Assembly: GCA_031555175.1 (NCBI GenBank)
Contig: JAVBUP010000065.1
Span: 1-23,490 of the forward strand
Source of the DNA: JAVBUP01 sp031555175
Lineage (GTDB): Bacteria > Bacillota_I > Bacilli_A > Erysipelotrichales > Coprobacillaceae
Reading direction: 5' to 3'
Length of the DNA stretch: 23,490 bases
Below the pieces are notes generated by a model. It had not been told where the DNA came from. It was given only the letters and a program-made list of their open reading frames with translations, and made no database searches. The first letter of the stretch is position 1. Each line of letters starts with the position of its first letter. The translations under genes and the position numbers were made by a program. Shown here piece after piece: positions 1-8,913 of the stretch.

Positions 1-1830
1 ATTGATGAAGTCGATTCAATCTTAGTTGATGAATCAAGAACTCCTTTAATTATTTCAGGTGGTCGTAAAAATACTGCTGCTTTATATGTTCAAGCTGATA
101 AATTTGTAAAATCATTACGAGAAGAAAAAGATTATGAAGTTGATATTGAAAGTAAAACAGTATCTTTAACAGCTAATGGGATTGATAAAGCAGAAAAAGG
201 ATTTAAAATAGAGAATCTTTATGATATGCAACATACTTCATTAGTTCATCATATTAATCAAGCATTAAAAGCTAATTATACAATGACTAGGGATGTTGAG
301 TATATGCTTGCTACTGAAGATGGTAGCCGTGACATTCGTAATGCACAAATTATGATTATTGATCAGTTTACTGGACGTGTTATGCCAGGACGTGCTTATT
401 CTGATGGGCTACATCAGGCAATTGAAGCAAAAGAAGGTGTACCAATTAAGGAAGAAACTGAAACAAGAGCTACCATTACATATCAAAATTTCTTCCGATT
501 ATTTAATAAATTAGCTGGGATGACTGGTACTGCTAAAACAGAAGCAGAAGAATTTAGATTAATTTATAACATGCGTGTTGTAGAAATACCTGTTAATAAA
601 CCAATCATTCGTATTGATGCTCCTGATTTAGTATTTGCTAAAAGTTCAGATAAATTTAAAGCATTGTGCGATGATATTGAAGAAAGAAATAAACGTGGTC
701 AACCAGTGCTGGTTGGGACAGTTGCAGTTGAAACATCGGAGAAAATTTCAAAAATGTTAGCGGCAAGAAAAATTAGGCATAACGTGTTAAATGCAAAAAA
801 TCACGAAAAAGAAGCATTAATCATTGAAAAAGCTGGTGTTATGGGAGCAGTGACTATTGCGACTAACATGGCTGGACGTGGTACAGATATTAAACTTGGT
901 GGTGGAGTTGCTGAGCTAGGTGGATTGGCTGTTCTTGGTTCTGAACGACATGAGTCAAGACGTATTGATAACCAATTAAGGGGGCGCTCTGGACGTCAAG
1001 GAGATCCAGGATATTCTAGATTTTATGTTTCATTTGAAGATGAACTAATGGTTCGCTTTGGCGGAGAAAGAATTCAGTCACTAAGTGGTAGAGTTTTAGA
1101 AGGAGAACCTATTGAGTCTAAGATAATCTCTAAGACAATCGAAAGTGCACAAAAGCGTGTTGAAGGGCAAAACTTTGATTCACGTAAACAAGTTCTACAA
1201 TTTGATGATGTTATGAGACAACAACGCGAAATTATGTATAAAGAGCGTGATGAAATTATGTCACAGGAATCAGTTACTGATATTGTATATGGTATGATTA
1301 AGACAGCTGTTAGTCGTTTAGTTGATACTCATACTAGTTATGATGGTAAGACATATACTGTAAATATGGAAGAAGTAGCAAAATACGTAACAAAGAATTT
1401 CTTATTCTATGCTGATTTGGCTATTAAAGGTATGGATGCAGTAGTTAATAATCCTGAATATGTAAAAGAAAAAGTAGCAGAGTTAGTAATCAATCAATAT
1501 GAAGAAAATTATAATGAAAGATTTAAAGAAACTCCTGCAGAAAACAGACATCGCTTTGAAAATAATACATTACTATCAGTAATTGATTATACATGGATTA
1601 ATCATATCGATGCTATGAGTAAATTAAGAAATGGAATCTATTTAAGAGCCTATGCACAAAAAGATCCATTACAAGAATATACTAAAGATGGATTTGAGAT
1701 GTTTGAAGAAATGACTTTAAATATCGCGACAGAAGTAGCTAATCGAATCACTGGCTATGGAATTAATCGTTTTGATCCAGAACTGCAAGAAAAAATGGGT
1801 GGTAGAAAGACTGCTCAATTAGAGTTTTAA
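1..1830 (+). CDS. secA: SecA preprotein translocase ATPase, 5'-truncated by window edge
   Basis: ATPase motor that drives unfolded preproteins through the SecYEG channel at the membrane. The frame is open from base 1, so the N-terminal part (about 200 residues with Walker A) lies outside the window; 609 residues remain. The fragment begins at the Walker B DEVD box (residues 2-5), followed by the ESRTPLIISG stretch typical of SecA. Helicase motif VI is visible as QLRGRSGRQGDPG near residue 325, and the helical scaffold ends with WINHIDAMSKLRNGIYLRAY. The C-terminus stops shortly after the scaffold and has no cysteine-rich zinc-binding tail, so this SecA lacks the SecB/ribosome-binding SEC-C module found in many homologues. 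The TAA stop shares its last base with the prfB start (TAATG), which implies translational coupling. Confidence 0.97.
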   Translation: MDEVDSILVDESRTPLIISGGRKNTAALYVQADKFVKSLREEKDYEVDIESKTVSLTANGIDKAEKGFKIENLYDMQHTSLVHHINQALKANYTMTRDVEYMLATEDGSRDIRNAQIMIIDQFTGRVMPGRAYSDGLHQAIEAKEGVPIKEETETRATITYQNFFRLFNKLAGMTGTAKTEAEEFRLIYNMRVVEIPVNKPIIRIDAPDLVFAKSSDKFKALCDDIEERNKRGQPVLVGTVAVETSEKISKMLAARKIRHNVLNAKNHEKEALIIEKAGVMGAVTIATNMAGRGTDIKLGGGVAELGGLAVLGSERHESRRIDNQLRGRSGRQGDPGYSRFYVSFEDELMVRFGGERIQSLSGRVLEGEPIESKIISKTIESAQKRVEGQNFDSRKQVLQFDDVMRQQREIMYKERDEIMSQESVTDIVYGMIKTAVSRLVDTHTSYDGKTYTVNMEEVAKYVTKNFLFYADLAIKGMDAVVNNPEYVKEKVAELVINQYEENYNERFKETPAENRHRFENNTLLSVIDYTWINHIDAMSKLRNGIYLRAYAQKDPLQEYTKDGFEMFEEMTLNIATEVANRITGYGINRFDPELQEKMGGRKTAQLEF

Positions 1831-2943
1831 TGGAATTATATGAGATAAGGAATGGGCTTGAAAAAGCTCATTTGCTTCTTAAAGAACTAGGTGATTCACT
1901 TTGACGTCGCTAAAAAAACGCAAAGAATAGCTTCTTTAGAAGAATTAACACAACAAGATGGTTTTTGGGATAAAGCTGATCAAGCGAAACGGGTTTTTGA
2001 TGAAATCGGGATCATAAAAAGTATTCTTTCTACTTATAATGATTTGGCTAATGATGTCGTAGAATTACTTGATACCTATGAATCTATAAAACAGGATTAT
2101 GATGAAGATTTAAAGGTGATACTAGACGAGGAGTACGATGTATTTATAAAAAAACTCGGAGTATTTGAAGAACAAACTTTACTATCTGAAGAATATGACA
2201 AGAATAATGCTATCTTAGAATTACACCCAGGTGCTGGTGGAACAGAGAGCCAAGATTGGGCAGAAATGTTATATCGCATGTATTCAAGATATTGTGAAAG
2301 AAAGGGATATAGCATAGAGATATTAGATTACTTAGATGGCGAAGAAGCAGGAATAAAAAGTGTCACAATGCTAGTCAAGGGGTATAATGCTTATGGCTAT
2401 CTTAAAAGTGAAAAAGGTGTTCATCGTTTAGTGCGTATATCACCATTTGATAGTAATAAAAGAAGGCACACATCATTTGCATCATGTGACGTTATCCCTG
2501 AGTTTAATGATGAGATTGAGATTGATATTAAAAATGAAGATTTGCGAGTGGATACATATCGCTCAAGTGGAGCTGGTGGACAGCATGTCAATACAACTGA
2601 CTCAGCAATTAGAATTACCCACATTCCAAGCGGAATCATAGTCACTTGTCAAAATCAACGTTCACAAATAAAAAATCGCGAAAGCGCGATGAGTATGTTG
2701 AAAAGCAAATTATATCAAAGACATCTCGAAGAACAATCAATTAAAATGAAAGAAATTCAAGGAGAACATATGGATAATGGGTGGGGATCGCAAATAAGAT
2801 CCTATGTATTCCATCCGTATTCATTAGTAAAAGACAATCGAACAGGATATGAAACTGGAAACACACAAGCAGTGATGGATGGGGAAATTGATGGCTTTAT
2901 ATATACTTACTTAAAACATGGAGTAAATAAGGATGGTGAATAG
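1830..2943 (+). CDS. prfB: Peptide chain release factor 2, expressed by programmed +1 frameshift
   Basis: RF2 recognises UAA and UGA and triggers peptide release on the ribosome. Translation starts at ATG 1830, overlapping the secA stop by one base. It runs 24 codons (MELYEIRNGLEKAH...) to CTT 1899-1901, meets an in-frame TGA at 1902-1904, and continues in the +1 frame with GAC 1903-1905 (DVAKKTQRIAS...). The product is 370 residues, normal for RF2. The stop-recognition tripeptide SPF is at about residues 204-206 and the catalytic GGQ at about 249-251, both placed as in E. coli RF2. No independent promoter is seen, so it is probably cotranscribed with secA. The start has no clear Shine-Dalgarno site and probably relies on reinitiation. 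Annotating it from 1891 would lose the N-terminus and mask the frameshift. Confidence 0.96.
1889..1905 (+). promoter_or_regulatory. prfB +1 frameshift signal (AGGTGA-N4-CTT-TGA-C)
   Basis: The slippery CTT followed by TGA and C at 1899-1905 matches the conserved RF2 recoding site. An anti-SD-complementary AGGTGA (1889-1894) lies 4 bases upstream of CTT. In E. coli the corresponding element is AGGGGG, 3 bases upstream. Low RF2 slows UGA reading and favours slippage to the +1 frame, giving autoregulation. The in-frame position of CTT was checked from ATG 1830 (23 codons before it). Confidence 0.93.
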
Positions 2944-2944
2944 A

Positions 2945-3781
2945 ATGATAACAAAAGAAAGAGTAACCCAAACAATTACTTTATTAATTGGTAATATCTT
3001 AGTAGCTGCTGGAGTCGCATTCTTTATTTTACCAAATGATATAATTATGGGAGGAACAACTGGGATATCAATTGTTTTGAACTATTGGTTTGAAATATCA
3101 ACTGAAATATCAGTCTATGCTATCTCAATAACGACATTTATTATTGGTTGGATAATTCTTGGTAAGAATTTTGCTATGCGAACTGCAGTATCTACATTTT
3201 TCTATCCAATATGCTTATCATTTTTCAATCAGATTGATATATCTATCACTGATGATCAATTACTTTCATGTATTTATGGGGGACTATTACTTGGAATTGG
3301 GATGGGGTTAGTATTTAGAACTGGATCTTCAACAGGAGGGATGGATACTCCGCCATTAATAATGAATAAGCTAAAAGGTTGGTCAATATCAACCCAAATA
3401 AATGCTTATGATAGTTTTATATTACTCTTAGGTCTAACAACCACAGTAATGGAAAAAGCATTGTATGGAGTTTTAATGACTTTTATAATGTCATTTGTAT
3501 TATCAAGAGTTGAGGTATTAGGTAAGAGTCAAACGCAAATCATGATAATATCAAAAAAATATGAAGAAATTAATAATATTATTTTGGATAAATTATCAAG
3601 GGGAACAACACTTCTTGATAGTGTTGGAGGATATTCCAAAGAAGAAAACAAAGTCATTTTAACGGTAATATCCAAACGACAAGTTGTTGAAGTTTCTAAG
3701 ATTGTACATGATACAGACCCAGAAGCTTTTATGATTATTTCTAATGCACATGAGGTTAAAGGTAGAGGTTTTACTTTTTAA
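2945..3781 (+). CDS. YitT family (DUF161/DUF2179) integral membrane protein
   Basis: A 278-residue membrane protein of the YitT/YvjA/YqfU type; no molecular function is established for the family. The N-terminal part has about five hydrophobic segments, starting with TLLIGNILVAAGVAFFIL, and contains the family-typical GSSTGGMD loop. The C-terminal cytoplasmic part (about residues 195-278, ending NAHEVKGRGFTF) matches the DUF2179 pattern. The ATG at 2945 is preferred because GGTG sits 6 bases upstream; an ATG at 2933 in the same frame is possible and would add four residues. The start overlaps or abuts the prfB stop (2943), so it is probably part of the secA-prfB transcript. No convincing hairpin terminator follows, although a T-rich run begins just after the stop. 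Confidence 0.9.
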   Translation: MITKERVTQTITLLIGNILVAAGVAFFILPNDIIMGGTTGISIVLNYWFEISTEISVYAISITTFIIGWIILGKNFAMRTAVSTFFYPICLSFFNQIDISITDDQLLSCIYGGLLLGIGMGLVFRTGSSTGGMDTPPLIMNKLKGWSISTQINAYDSFILLLGLTTTVMEKALYGVLMTFIMSFVLSRVEVLGKSQTQIMIISKKYEEINNIILDKLSRGTTLLDSVGGYSKEENKVILTVISKRQVVEVSKIVHDTDPEAFMIISNAHEVKGRGFTF

Positions 3782-3864
3782 TCTCTTTTTTTAATTACTT
3801 TAGTGACTCGATAGGATCGACTACAAATAATTACCTTTATAGGCTACAAAAAAAGACATAAAAG

Positions 3865-3873
3865 TGCTATAAT
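3865..3873 (+). promoter_or_regulatory. Extended -10 promoter for ftsEX operon
   Basis: TGCTATAAT, a TGn extension plus a perfect TATAAT (3868-3873), lies 22 bases before ftsE. The matching -35 (TACAAA or CTACAA near 3844-3850) is poor, as is common with extended -10 promoters. It sits in the 114-base gap after the YitT gene. Confidence 0.7.
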
Positions 3874-3895
3874 GGGCAAGAAAGGTGTGATGTAA

Positions 3896-4582
3896 ATGAT
3901 TAAACTAATTGGAGTCTCAAAGATATATAAAACTGGAGTACGCGCACTAAATGAAGTAAATGTTGGTATTGAACCAGGAGAATTTGTATATGTAATTGGG
4001 CCAACTGGTGCAGGAAAATCTACATTTATAAAACTTCTATATCGTGAAGAAGTCGCTACTACAGGCAAAGTAATAGTTGCTGGTACAGATGTTTCAAAAT
4101 TGAAGAATAGAAATGTTCCATATTTCCGCAGAAATTTAGGAATAGTTTTTCAAGATTATCGACTGTTAAAGAAGAAAACAGTATTTGAAAATGTTGCTTT
4201 TGCTTTGGAAGCAATTGACACACCGAAAATGGAAATTAGGAAAAAGGTTAGGGATGTATTGGAGTTAGTCGGACTATCGGATAAAGCTAATTCATTTCCA
4301 CATCAACTATCAGGTGGCCAACAACAACGTGTAGCAATTGCTAGAGCAATTGTTAATAAACCTAAAGTTTTAATTGCTGATGAACCAACTGGAAATTTAG
4401 ATCCAGACACATCTTTAGAGATAATGAGTATTCTTGAGAGAATAAACTTGGAACAAGGTACTACAATTTTAATGGTTACCCATGATAAATCAATTGTAGA
4501 AAAGATTAAAAAAAGAACAATCTTAATTGATCATGGATATTTAAGTACAGATAGTATGATTGGAGGGTACAACATTGTTTAG
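3896..4582 (+). CDS. ftsE: Cell division ATP-binding protein FtsE
   Basis: ATPase subunit of the FtsEX complex. Its ATP cycle is transmitted through FtsX to switch on a peptidoglycan hydrolase outside the cell. The 228-residue protein shows Walker A GPTGAGKST (35-43), the Q-loop in VFQDYRLL (Q86), the ABC signature LSGGQQQR (138-145) and Walker B VLIADEPTGNLDP (158-170). AAAGGTG lies 8 bases before ATG 3896. The last codons overlap the ftsX start, which fits coupled synthesis of a stoichiometric complex. The downstream ftsX and M23 peptidase genes support the FtsE call over a generic ABC ATPase. Confidence 0.96.
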   Translation: MIKLIGVSKIYKTGVRALNEVNVGIEPGEFVYVIGPTGAGKSTFIKLLYREEVATTGKVIVAGTDVSKLKNRNVPYFRRNLGIVFQDYRLLKKKTVFENVAFALEAIDTPKMEIRKKVRDVLELVGLSDKANSFPHQLSGGQQQRVAIARAIVNKPKVLIADEPTGNLDPDTSLEIMSILERINLEQGTTILMVTHDKSIVEKIKKRTILIDHGYLSTDSMIGGYNIV

Positions 4583-5486
4583 AGAACTAAAAAGTACAAT
4601 AAAAAACTTACCTCGTCATACTGTGAATGCATTTCAAAGTATAATTAGAAATGGTATTATGTCGGTTTCTTCAATATTTGCAGTATCAATTACGTTATTG
4701 TTAATTGGAGTAATTACAGTAATTGCTGTAAACATACAACAAATGACAGTAGACGTGGAAGAAAGTATTACGATATATGTTAAATTAGATAGAAATGCCT
4801 CTGATGAGCAAGTCGCAATAATAGCAGAATCAATAAGTAAGATAGAACAGGTAAAAGACTCAAGTCATTCGCCAAAGGACAAAGAGCTGGATAAATTAAT
4901 AGAATATTTTGGCGAAGATGGAAAATTGTTTGAAGATTATCGAGAGGATCAACCGTTGGGCGATGCGTTTGTTGTAGATGTTATAAACTCGTCTTACTTA
5001 CAGCCAGTTGCTGAGCAAATAAAAGCTATGGATGGAGTTAGAACTGTAAACTATGGTGGACAAAATACTGTTACATTAATTGATGCATTAAAGACTTTAC
5101 GTAATGGTGGTTCAATATTTGTAGTAGCCTTATTTATAGTGGCGGTATTCCTTATTTCTAATACAATAAAAATTACTATTAATGCTAGAAGCGTAGAAAT
5201 ATCAATAATGAGAATGGTAGGAGCTTCAAACTGGTTTATTAGGACTCCGTTTATGTTAGAAGGAGTAATTATTGGTTTAATTGGATGCATTGTACCAGTA
5301 GCGATTATTTATTTCGGGTATACAAGTATTTATGCTGCGACGAGCGGAGTATTTATTTCAGGGTTATTAAAAGTAATTGATCCAACACCATTTATATGGC
5401 AAATTTCAGGAGTGATGGCTTTAGTTGGGGCAGGAGTTGGCCTTGTAGGAAGTTTTCTTTCTGTAGGAAGGTTCTTAAAATTGTAG
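4575..5486 (+). CDS. ftsX: Cell division protein FtsX, TTG start
   Basis: Membrane subunit of FtsEX, a 303-residue protein. One N-terminal membrane segment (about residues 27-48) is followed by an extracytoplasmic domain (about 50-170) that in relatives contacts the hydrolase. Three C-terminal membrane segments contain the FtsX-type motif RSVEISIMRMVGAS. The best start is TTG 4575: GGAGGG (4562-4567) is 7 bases upstream and the product then begins FRELKSTIKNLPRHT, as in other FtsX proteins. A TTG at 4560 would lie upstream of this Shine-Dalgarno site. The start overlaps the end of ftsE by 8 bases, and the M23 gene follows after a single base. Confidence 0.94.
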   Translation: MFRELKSTIKNLPRHTVNAFQSIIRNGIMSVSSIFAVSITLLLIGVITVIAVNIQQMTVDVEESITIYVKLDRNASDEQVAIIAESISKIEQVKDSSHSPKDKELDKLIEYFGEDGKLFEDYREDQPLGDAFVVDVINSSYLQPVAEQIKAMDGVRTVNYGGQNTVTLIDALKTLRNGGSIFVVALFIVAVFLISNTIKITINARSVEISIMRMVGASNWFIRTPFMLEGVIIGLIGCIVPVAIIYFGYTSIYAATSGVFISGLLKVIDPTPFIWQISGVMALVGAGVGLVGSFLSVGRFLKL

Positions 5487-5487
5487 T

Positions 5488-6831
5488 ATGAAAAAACTAG
5501 GAACTTTAGTCATAACATTTTGTTTAATCGTTACACTCCAATCTGGAGTTCAGGCTGCAACGGACTTTGCTAGTAATGAAAGTTACTATTTAAGCCTTTG
5601 CTCAGAGATTGGCTTAACTGATAGTGAACTAGCAACATGTAACGAGTTTAATGTTTATTTAGAAAAGAAACAAGAACAACTTCAAAAAGATATTAAAACC
5701 AATGATTCAAATTTAAAGAATATAAAAAATGACTTGTTGGCGATAGCAGCAGAAATGGATAGAATTAAAAAGCAAATAGCTGATAAAGAAAAAGAAATAG
5801 CTTATATTGAAACGAGAATTACAAATTTACAAAATAGCATTGATTCTAAAAATACAATAGTTAAAGAAAGAATGTATGTGATGCAATCATATACCAATAG
5901 TAATGGTTTTTTGGAGTTCTTAGTTGGCGCGAAAGATTTTGATGATTTGTTTTCTAGAATTGAATCGGTTAATGATATAACTGCTTATGATAAGGAAGTA
6001 ATTACAGAATTAATTGAGCAAAAGAAGGAAGTAGAAGCTGAAAAAATAAGAGTCGAAGAGTCAAAAAAGACCTTGGATGCATTAGAAACTCAACAAACTG
6101 CATATCTTGAAGCGGCTAAAGCAAAAGAAGCAGAGTTTAGAGAAGTCGCTGAGCAATTAGAGGCTGACTCTGATGAAATGAAGGCACAAAGAAGTGCAGT
6201 AGGTAAAGCAATTGAAGAAGCATTAGCGAGAAGTGGGGGAAGTTTAACTCCTGCAACATCTGCTGGATGGGGTAAGTTGCTAGCGGCTGGAAAAGTGACA
6301 GCGGCTGGGTGGGTTTATCCTACTGGCGGAAGACATTTAGGAATGGATGTTGGAGCAAATGTAGGCACAAATATTTATGCGCCAGCAAATGGTGTTATGA
6401 TTACTCAATATTTTGGATGTCCAACATATGGTAAAGGAATTACAGATACATGTGGTGGATATAAGGGTAATTATGTTATGATGGCTGTCACAATTAGTGG
6501 TAAGACATATGGAGTTCTTGTCCAACATTTACAACAAACTAAAATCTTAAATCCAACATCAGATAATCCATTTGTGCCCTTGACACAAGGGATGGTTGTT
6601 GGTAAGGTCGGGCATTCTGGTAGTTCGACTGGGCCACATTTACACGTTGAGATATTTGATTTATCGCATTTGACAATAGAACAAGCGATTCAATTGTATT
6701 CTAGAACAGGTAATGATTTCGGATTAGGTTATGGAACTGCTGGATATAACACAAGATGTGAAGTAAGGAGTTCACCATGTCGTATAAATCCATCATATTT
6801 ATATGGATATTCGCTGGGGCAAGTGATTTAA
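5488..6831 (+). CDS. Secreted coiled-coil M23 endopeptidase, likely FtsEX effector
   Basis: Predicted extracellular peptidoglycan hydrolase of 447 residues. A signal peptide (residues 1-23, cleavage after VQA) precedes two long coiled-coil segments (about 54-118 and 168-247), then a LytM/M23 zinc peptidase domain from about 275. The metal and catalytic residues are present: H283-x3-D287, H347 and H384-x-H386. It should therefore be active, unlike E. coli EnvC, whose LytM domain is degenerate. The coiled-coil plus hydrolase plan and the place directly behind ftsEX match PcsB/CwlO/EnvC-type effectors, but PcsB uses CHAP and CwlO uses NlpC/P60. The mature part has six cysteines in three close pairs (38/51, 311/322, 424/431). 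The nearest Shine-Dalgarno-like AGGAAGG is 16 bases away, so translation probably depends on coupling to ftsX. The coiled-coil positions are judged by eye. Confidence 0.9.
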   Translation: MKKLGTLVITFCLIVTLQSGVQAATDFASNESYYLSLCSEIGLTDSELATCNEFNVYLEKKQEQLQKDIKTNDSNLKNIKNDLLAIAAEMDRIKKQIADKEKEIAYIETRITNLQNSIDSKNTIVKERMYVMQSYTNSNGFLEFLVGAKDFDDLFSRIESVNDITAYDKEVITELIEQKKEVEAEKIRVEESKKTLDALETQQTAYLEAAKAKEAEFREVAEQLEADSDEMKAQRSAVGKAIEEALARSGGSLTPATSAGWGKLLAAGKVTAAGWVYPTGGRHLGMDVGANVGTNIYAPANGVMITQYFGCPTYGKGITDTCGGYKGNYVMMAVTISGKTYGVLVQHLQQTKILNPTSDNPFVPLTQGMVVGKVGHSGSSTGPHLHVEIFDLSHLTIEQAIQLYSRTGNDFGLGYGTAGYNTRCEVRSSPCRINPSYLYGYSLGQVI

Positions 6832-6837
6832 TAAGAG

Positions 6838-6862
6838 CAAGGAAACAATCCTTGTTTTTTTT
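6838..6862 (+). terminator. Rho-independent terminator of the ftsEX-M23 operon
   Basis: Stem CAAGGA/TCCTTG (6838-6843 and 6849-6854) with a 5-base loop, followed by eight T residues. Confidence 0.85.
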
Positions 6863-6897
6863 GCATTATAGCAAAATGATGTTATTTTTTTATGTAT

Positions 6898-6908
6898 TAT
6901 GGTAAAAT
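6898..6908 (+). promoter_or_regulatory. Extended -10 promoter before the S41 protease gene
   Basis: TATGGTAAAAT contains TGG next to TAAAAT, an extended -10. A weak ATGTTA -35 lies 18 bases upstream (6879-6884). It sits between the upstream terminator and the chosen start at 6967. Confidence 0.55.
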
Positions 6909-6966
6909 ATATAAGATAAATAGACTGATATATAATTATAAAAATCAAGAAGAAGCAGGTATAAAA

Positions 6967-8418
6967 ATGGACAATAAAGATAAAGATTTAGTATTTATAA
7001 CAGATGCACCATACAAGAAAAAAAGAAAAAGAACAGAAGTAAAAATAATAATATGTCTTGTATTAGCATTAATTGTTGGTTTTGCTGCGGGATATTCTGC
7101 AAGCAGTGAAACAACAATACTTGGTACATCAAATGATTTAAGTAAATACAATGCAGTATATGGAATAATTAGAGATCGTTGGGTTGATGCGAGCGATTCT
7201 AATTCTGACCTTGAAACATTAGCAATAAAAGGATTAGTAGCAGCACTTGGTGATCCACATACTGCTTATTTGACATATGATGAAGCTTCTATATACACAT
7301 CCTCATTAGATGGAGAGTACGAGGGGATAGGAGTAACTTTTCAGTTAGTTGATTTAGGAGTGTTAGTTACCCGTGTTGGATTAAACTCTCCAGCTGAAAG
7401 TGCGGGATTGCATGTAGGAGATATTATTACTCAAGCGGATGGAAATAGTCTAGAAGGATTGACTACGACAGAAATTGCAAGTTTAATTCGCGGCGAAGCA
7501 GGCACAACTGTTACTTTAACTGTTTTAAGGGATGGAAAAGAAAAGAAATATCCTGTTACAAGGGCTAGAGTAGATGGTACTTGTTTTGGTGAGATTAAGG
7601 AATTTGATGGAAAAAAATATGGGTATGTAAATATTACAACTTTTGCCTCTAGTACTGCGGATGAAATGAGAAAAGTATTAGAGTATTTTAAAGAACATAA
7701 AATTGAGAATCTTGTCATTGATGTAAGAGATAATCCCGGTGGTTATTTAACATCTGTACAAAATATATTAGAGTTGTTTATTGCAAAAGATAAAATTATG
7801 TTTGAAGTCCAAAAGAAAGATGGATCAAAAGTATCATATGTTGCTCAAAATAGCGATGACTTTGTTTTTGCTACTGGAATAATTTTAATTAATGAAAATA
7901 GCGCTAGTGCATCTGAAATATTGGCTGCAGCGTTATCTCAACAAGAAAACTACACATTAGTAGGAAAGACGACATATGGGAAAGGTACAGCACAAGATCA
8001 GGTGGTCTTACCAGATTTGAGTGTTTTGAAGTATACTTATGCGAAATGGTTAACTCCGGATGGAACTTGTATTAATGGATTGGGGGTAGAACCAGATTAT
8101 GAAGTGGATAACGTTGATTTATCTGATATAAGTAATTTTGATATCGATGAACCACTTAAGTATGATCAAGTATCACAAAATATCATCTATATGCAAAAAA
8201 TGTTGAAAGTGCTTGGCTATAATGTTGATAGAACTGATGGCTACTTTAGCACAATGACTAGAACGGCATTACAAAAGTTTGAATCTGATAATAACCTTAC
8301 TCAAGATGGTGTCTTATCAAGTGAGGATAAGGCAATATTGGTATCAAAGCTACTCGCATATGCTAACGCCGATGCACAAGATTATCAAATGCATAAAGTT
8401 TTAAGTTTAATAAAATAA
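6967..8418 (+). CDS. Carboxyl-terminal processing protease, CtpA/CtpB type (S41, PDZ)
   Basis: Membrane-anchored serine protease with a Ser-Lys dyad, 483 residues from ATG 6967. That start is preferred over an in-frame ATG at 6892 because the latter falls inside the likely promoter and would place charged, unlike sequence before the anchor. Order: basic cytoplasmic tail, membrane anchor (about 26-43), PDZ domain (about 118-190), S41 core, then a C-terminal peptidoglycan-binding-1 domain (about 400-465, QKMLKVLGYNVDRTDGYF). Catalytic Ser314 lies in NSASASEIL and Lys339 in TTYGKGTAQ, spaced 25 residues apart as in B. subtilis CtpB. Two extracytoplasmic cysteines (206 and 368) are present. The place beside FtsEX and a wall hydrolase suggests a role in processing or controlling envelope proteins, but the substrate is unknown. 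Confidence 0.93.
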   Translation: MDNKDKDLVFITDAPYKKKRKRTEVKIIICLVLALIVGFAAGYSASSETTILGTSNDLSKYNAVYGIIRDRWVDASDSNSDLETLAIKGLVAALGDPHTAYLTYDEASIYTSSLDGEYEGIGVTFQLVDLGVLVTRVGLNSPAESAGLHVGDIITQADGNSLEGLTTTEIASLIRGEAGTTVTLTVLRDGKEKKYPVTRARVDGTCFGEIKEFDGKKYGYVNITTFASSTADEMRKVLEYFKEHKIENLVIDVRDNPGGYLTSVQNILELFIAKDKIMFEVQKKDGSKVSYVAQNSDDFVFATGIILINENSASASEILAAALSQQENYTLVGKTTYGKGTAQDQVVLPDLSVLKYTYAKWLTPDGTCINGLGVEPDYEVDNVDLSDISNFDIDEPLKYDQVSQNIIYMQKMLKVLGYNVDRTDGYFSTMTRTALQKFESDNNLTQDGVLSSEDKAILVSKLLAYANADAQDYQMHKVLSLIK

Positions 8419-8436
8419 AAGGGAGGCTCTATTGAG

Positions 8437-8898
8437 ATGAAAACTATAGTGATTAAGCCACATCATTTAATTGATGTATTAAAATTACATGGGGCAGGTA
8501 TTGATAAGTTTGTACCAGATGTTGCTTATCAACACGATTTTCATACGATAGCTAATTATGTTGTGAATGGCAAGGTCAAAGATATCATTTTTACTATTGG
8601 AGAAGACGATATATGTAGGCCATGCATTCATAATAAAGATCATCATTGTGGGGATATTGTATATAACAAGAGTAAAGAAGAGCATAATATAGCAATCGAT
8701 AATAGCTTAATAAAGCTATTATCTTTGCCGGTTAATGTAAAAATTTCTAGTGATGAAGTATGGGTTATATTTAAGGATAAATTGACATTACCAGTTTATC
8801 GCGAAGCATGGCCACATGTGTCTGAAGGAGATATTGAAGCAAGATTCAAATATGGATTGATTGGTTTAGGAAAGGTTATTTCTACTTATTCTAAATAA
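8437..8898 (+). CDS. DUF1284-like cysteine-rich protein
   Basis: A small cytoplasmic protein of 153 residues. The N-terminal IKPHHLIDVLKLHG and the later DDICRPC...HHC stretch (Cys60, Cys63, Cys71, with His9 and His10) resemble DUF1284 proteins, which are suspected metal or iron-sulfur binders. The C-terminal 80 residues are less typical, so the family call is likely rather than certain. GGGAGG (8421-8426) lies 10 bases before the ATG, slightly long. It follows the S41 protease gene by 18 bases and precedes uvrB by 15, so it is probably cotranscribed with both. No function can be assigned; a redox or metal-linked role would be inference from the cysteines only. Confidence 0.72.
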   Translation: MKTIVIKPHHLIDVLKLHGAGIDKFVPDVAYQHDFHTIANYVVNGKVKDIIFTIGEDDICRPCIHNKDHHCGDIVYNKSKEEHNIAIDNSLIKLLSLPVNVKISSDEVWVIFKDKLTLPVYREAWPHVSEGDIEARFKYGLIGLGKVISTYSK

Positions 8899-8913
8899 TA
8901 AAGGAGGATTACG

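Noticed and set aside
1902..1904. In-frame TGA in prfB as a sequencing error or pseudogene, or as Trp in code 4
   Set aside because: The CTT-TGA-C context and a 24-codon leader match programmed RF2 recoding, and Trp is encoded by TGG elsewhere.
3800..3835. TCGAT-agg-ATCGA as terminator of the YitT gene
   Set aside because: Only five pairs and no T-run on the plus strand after it.
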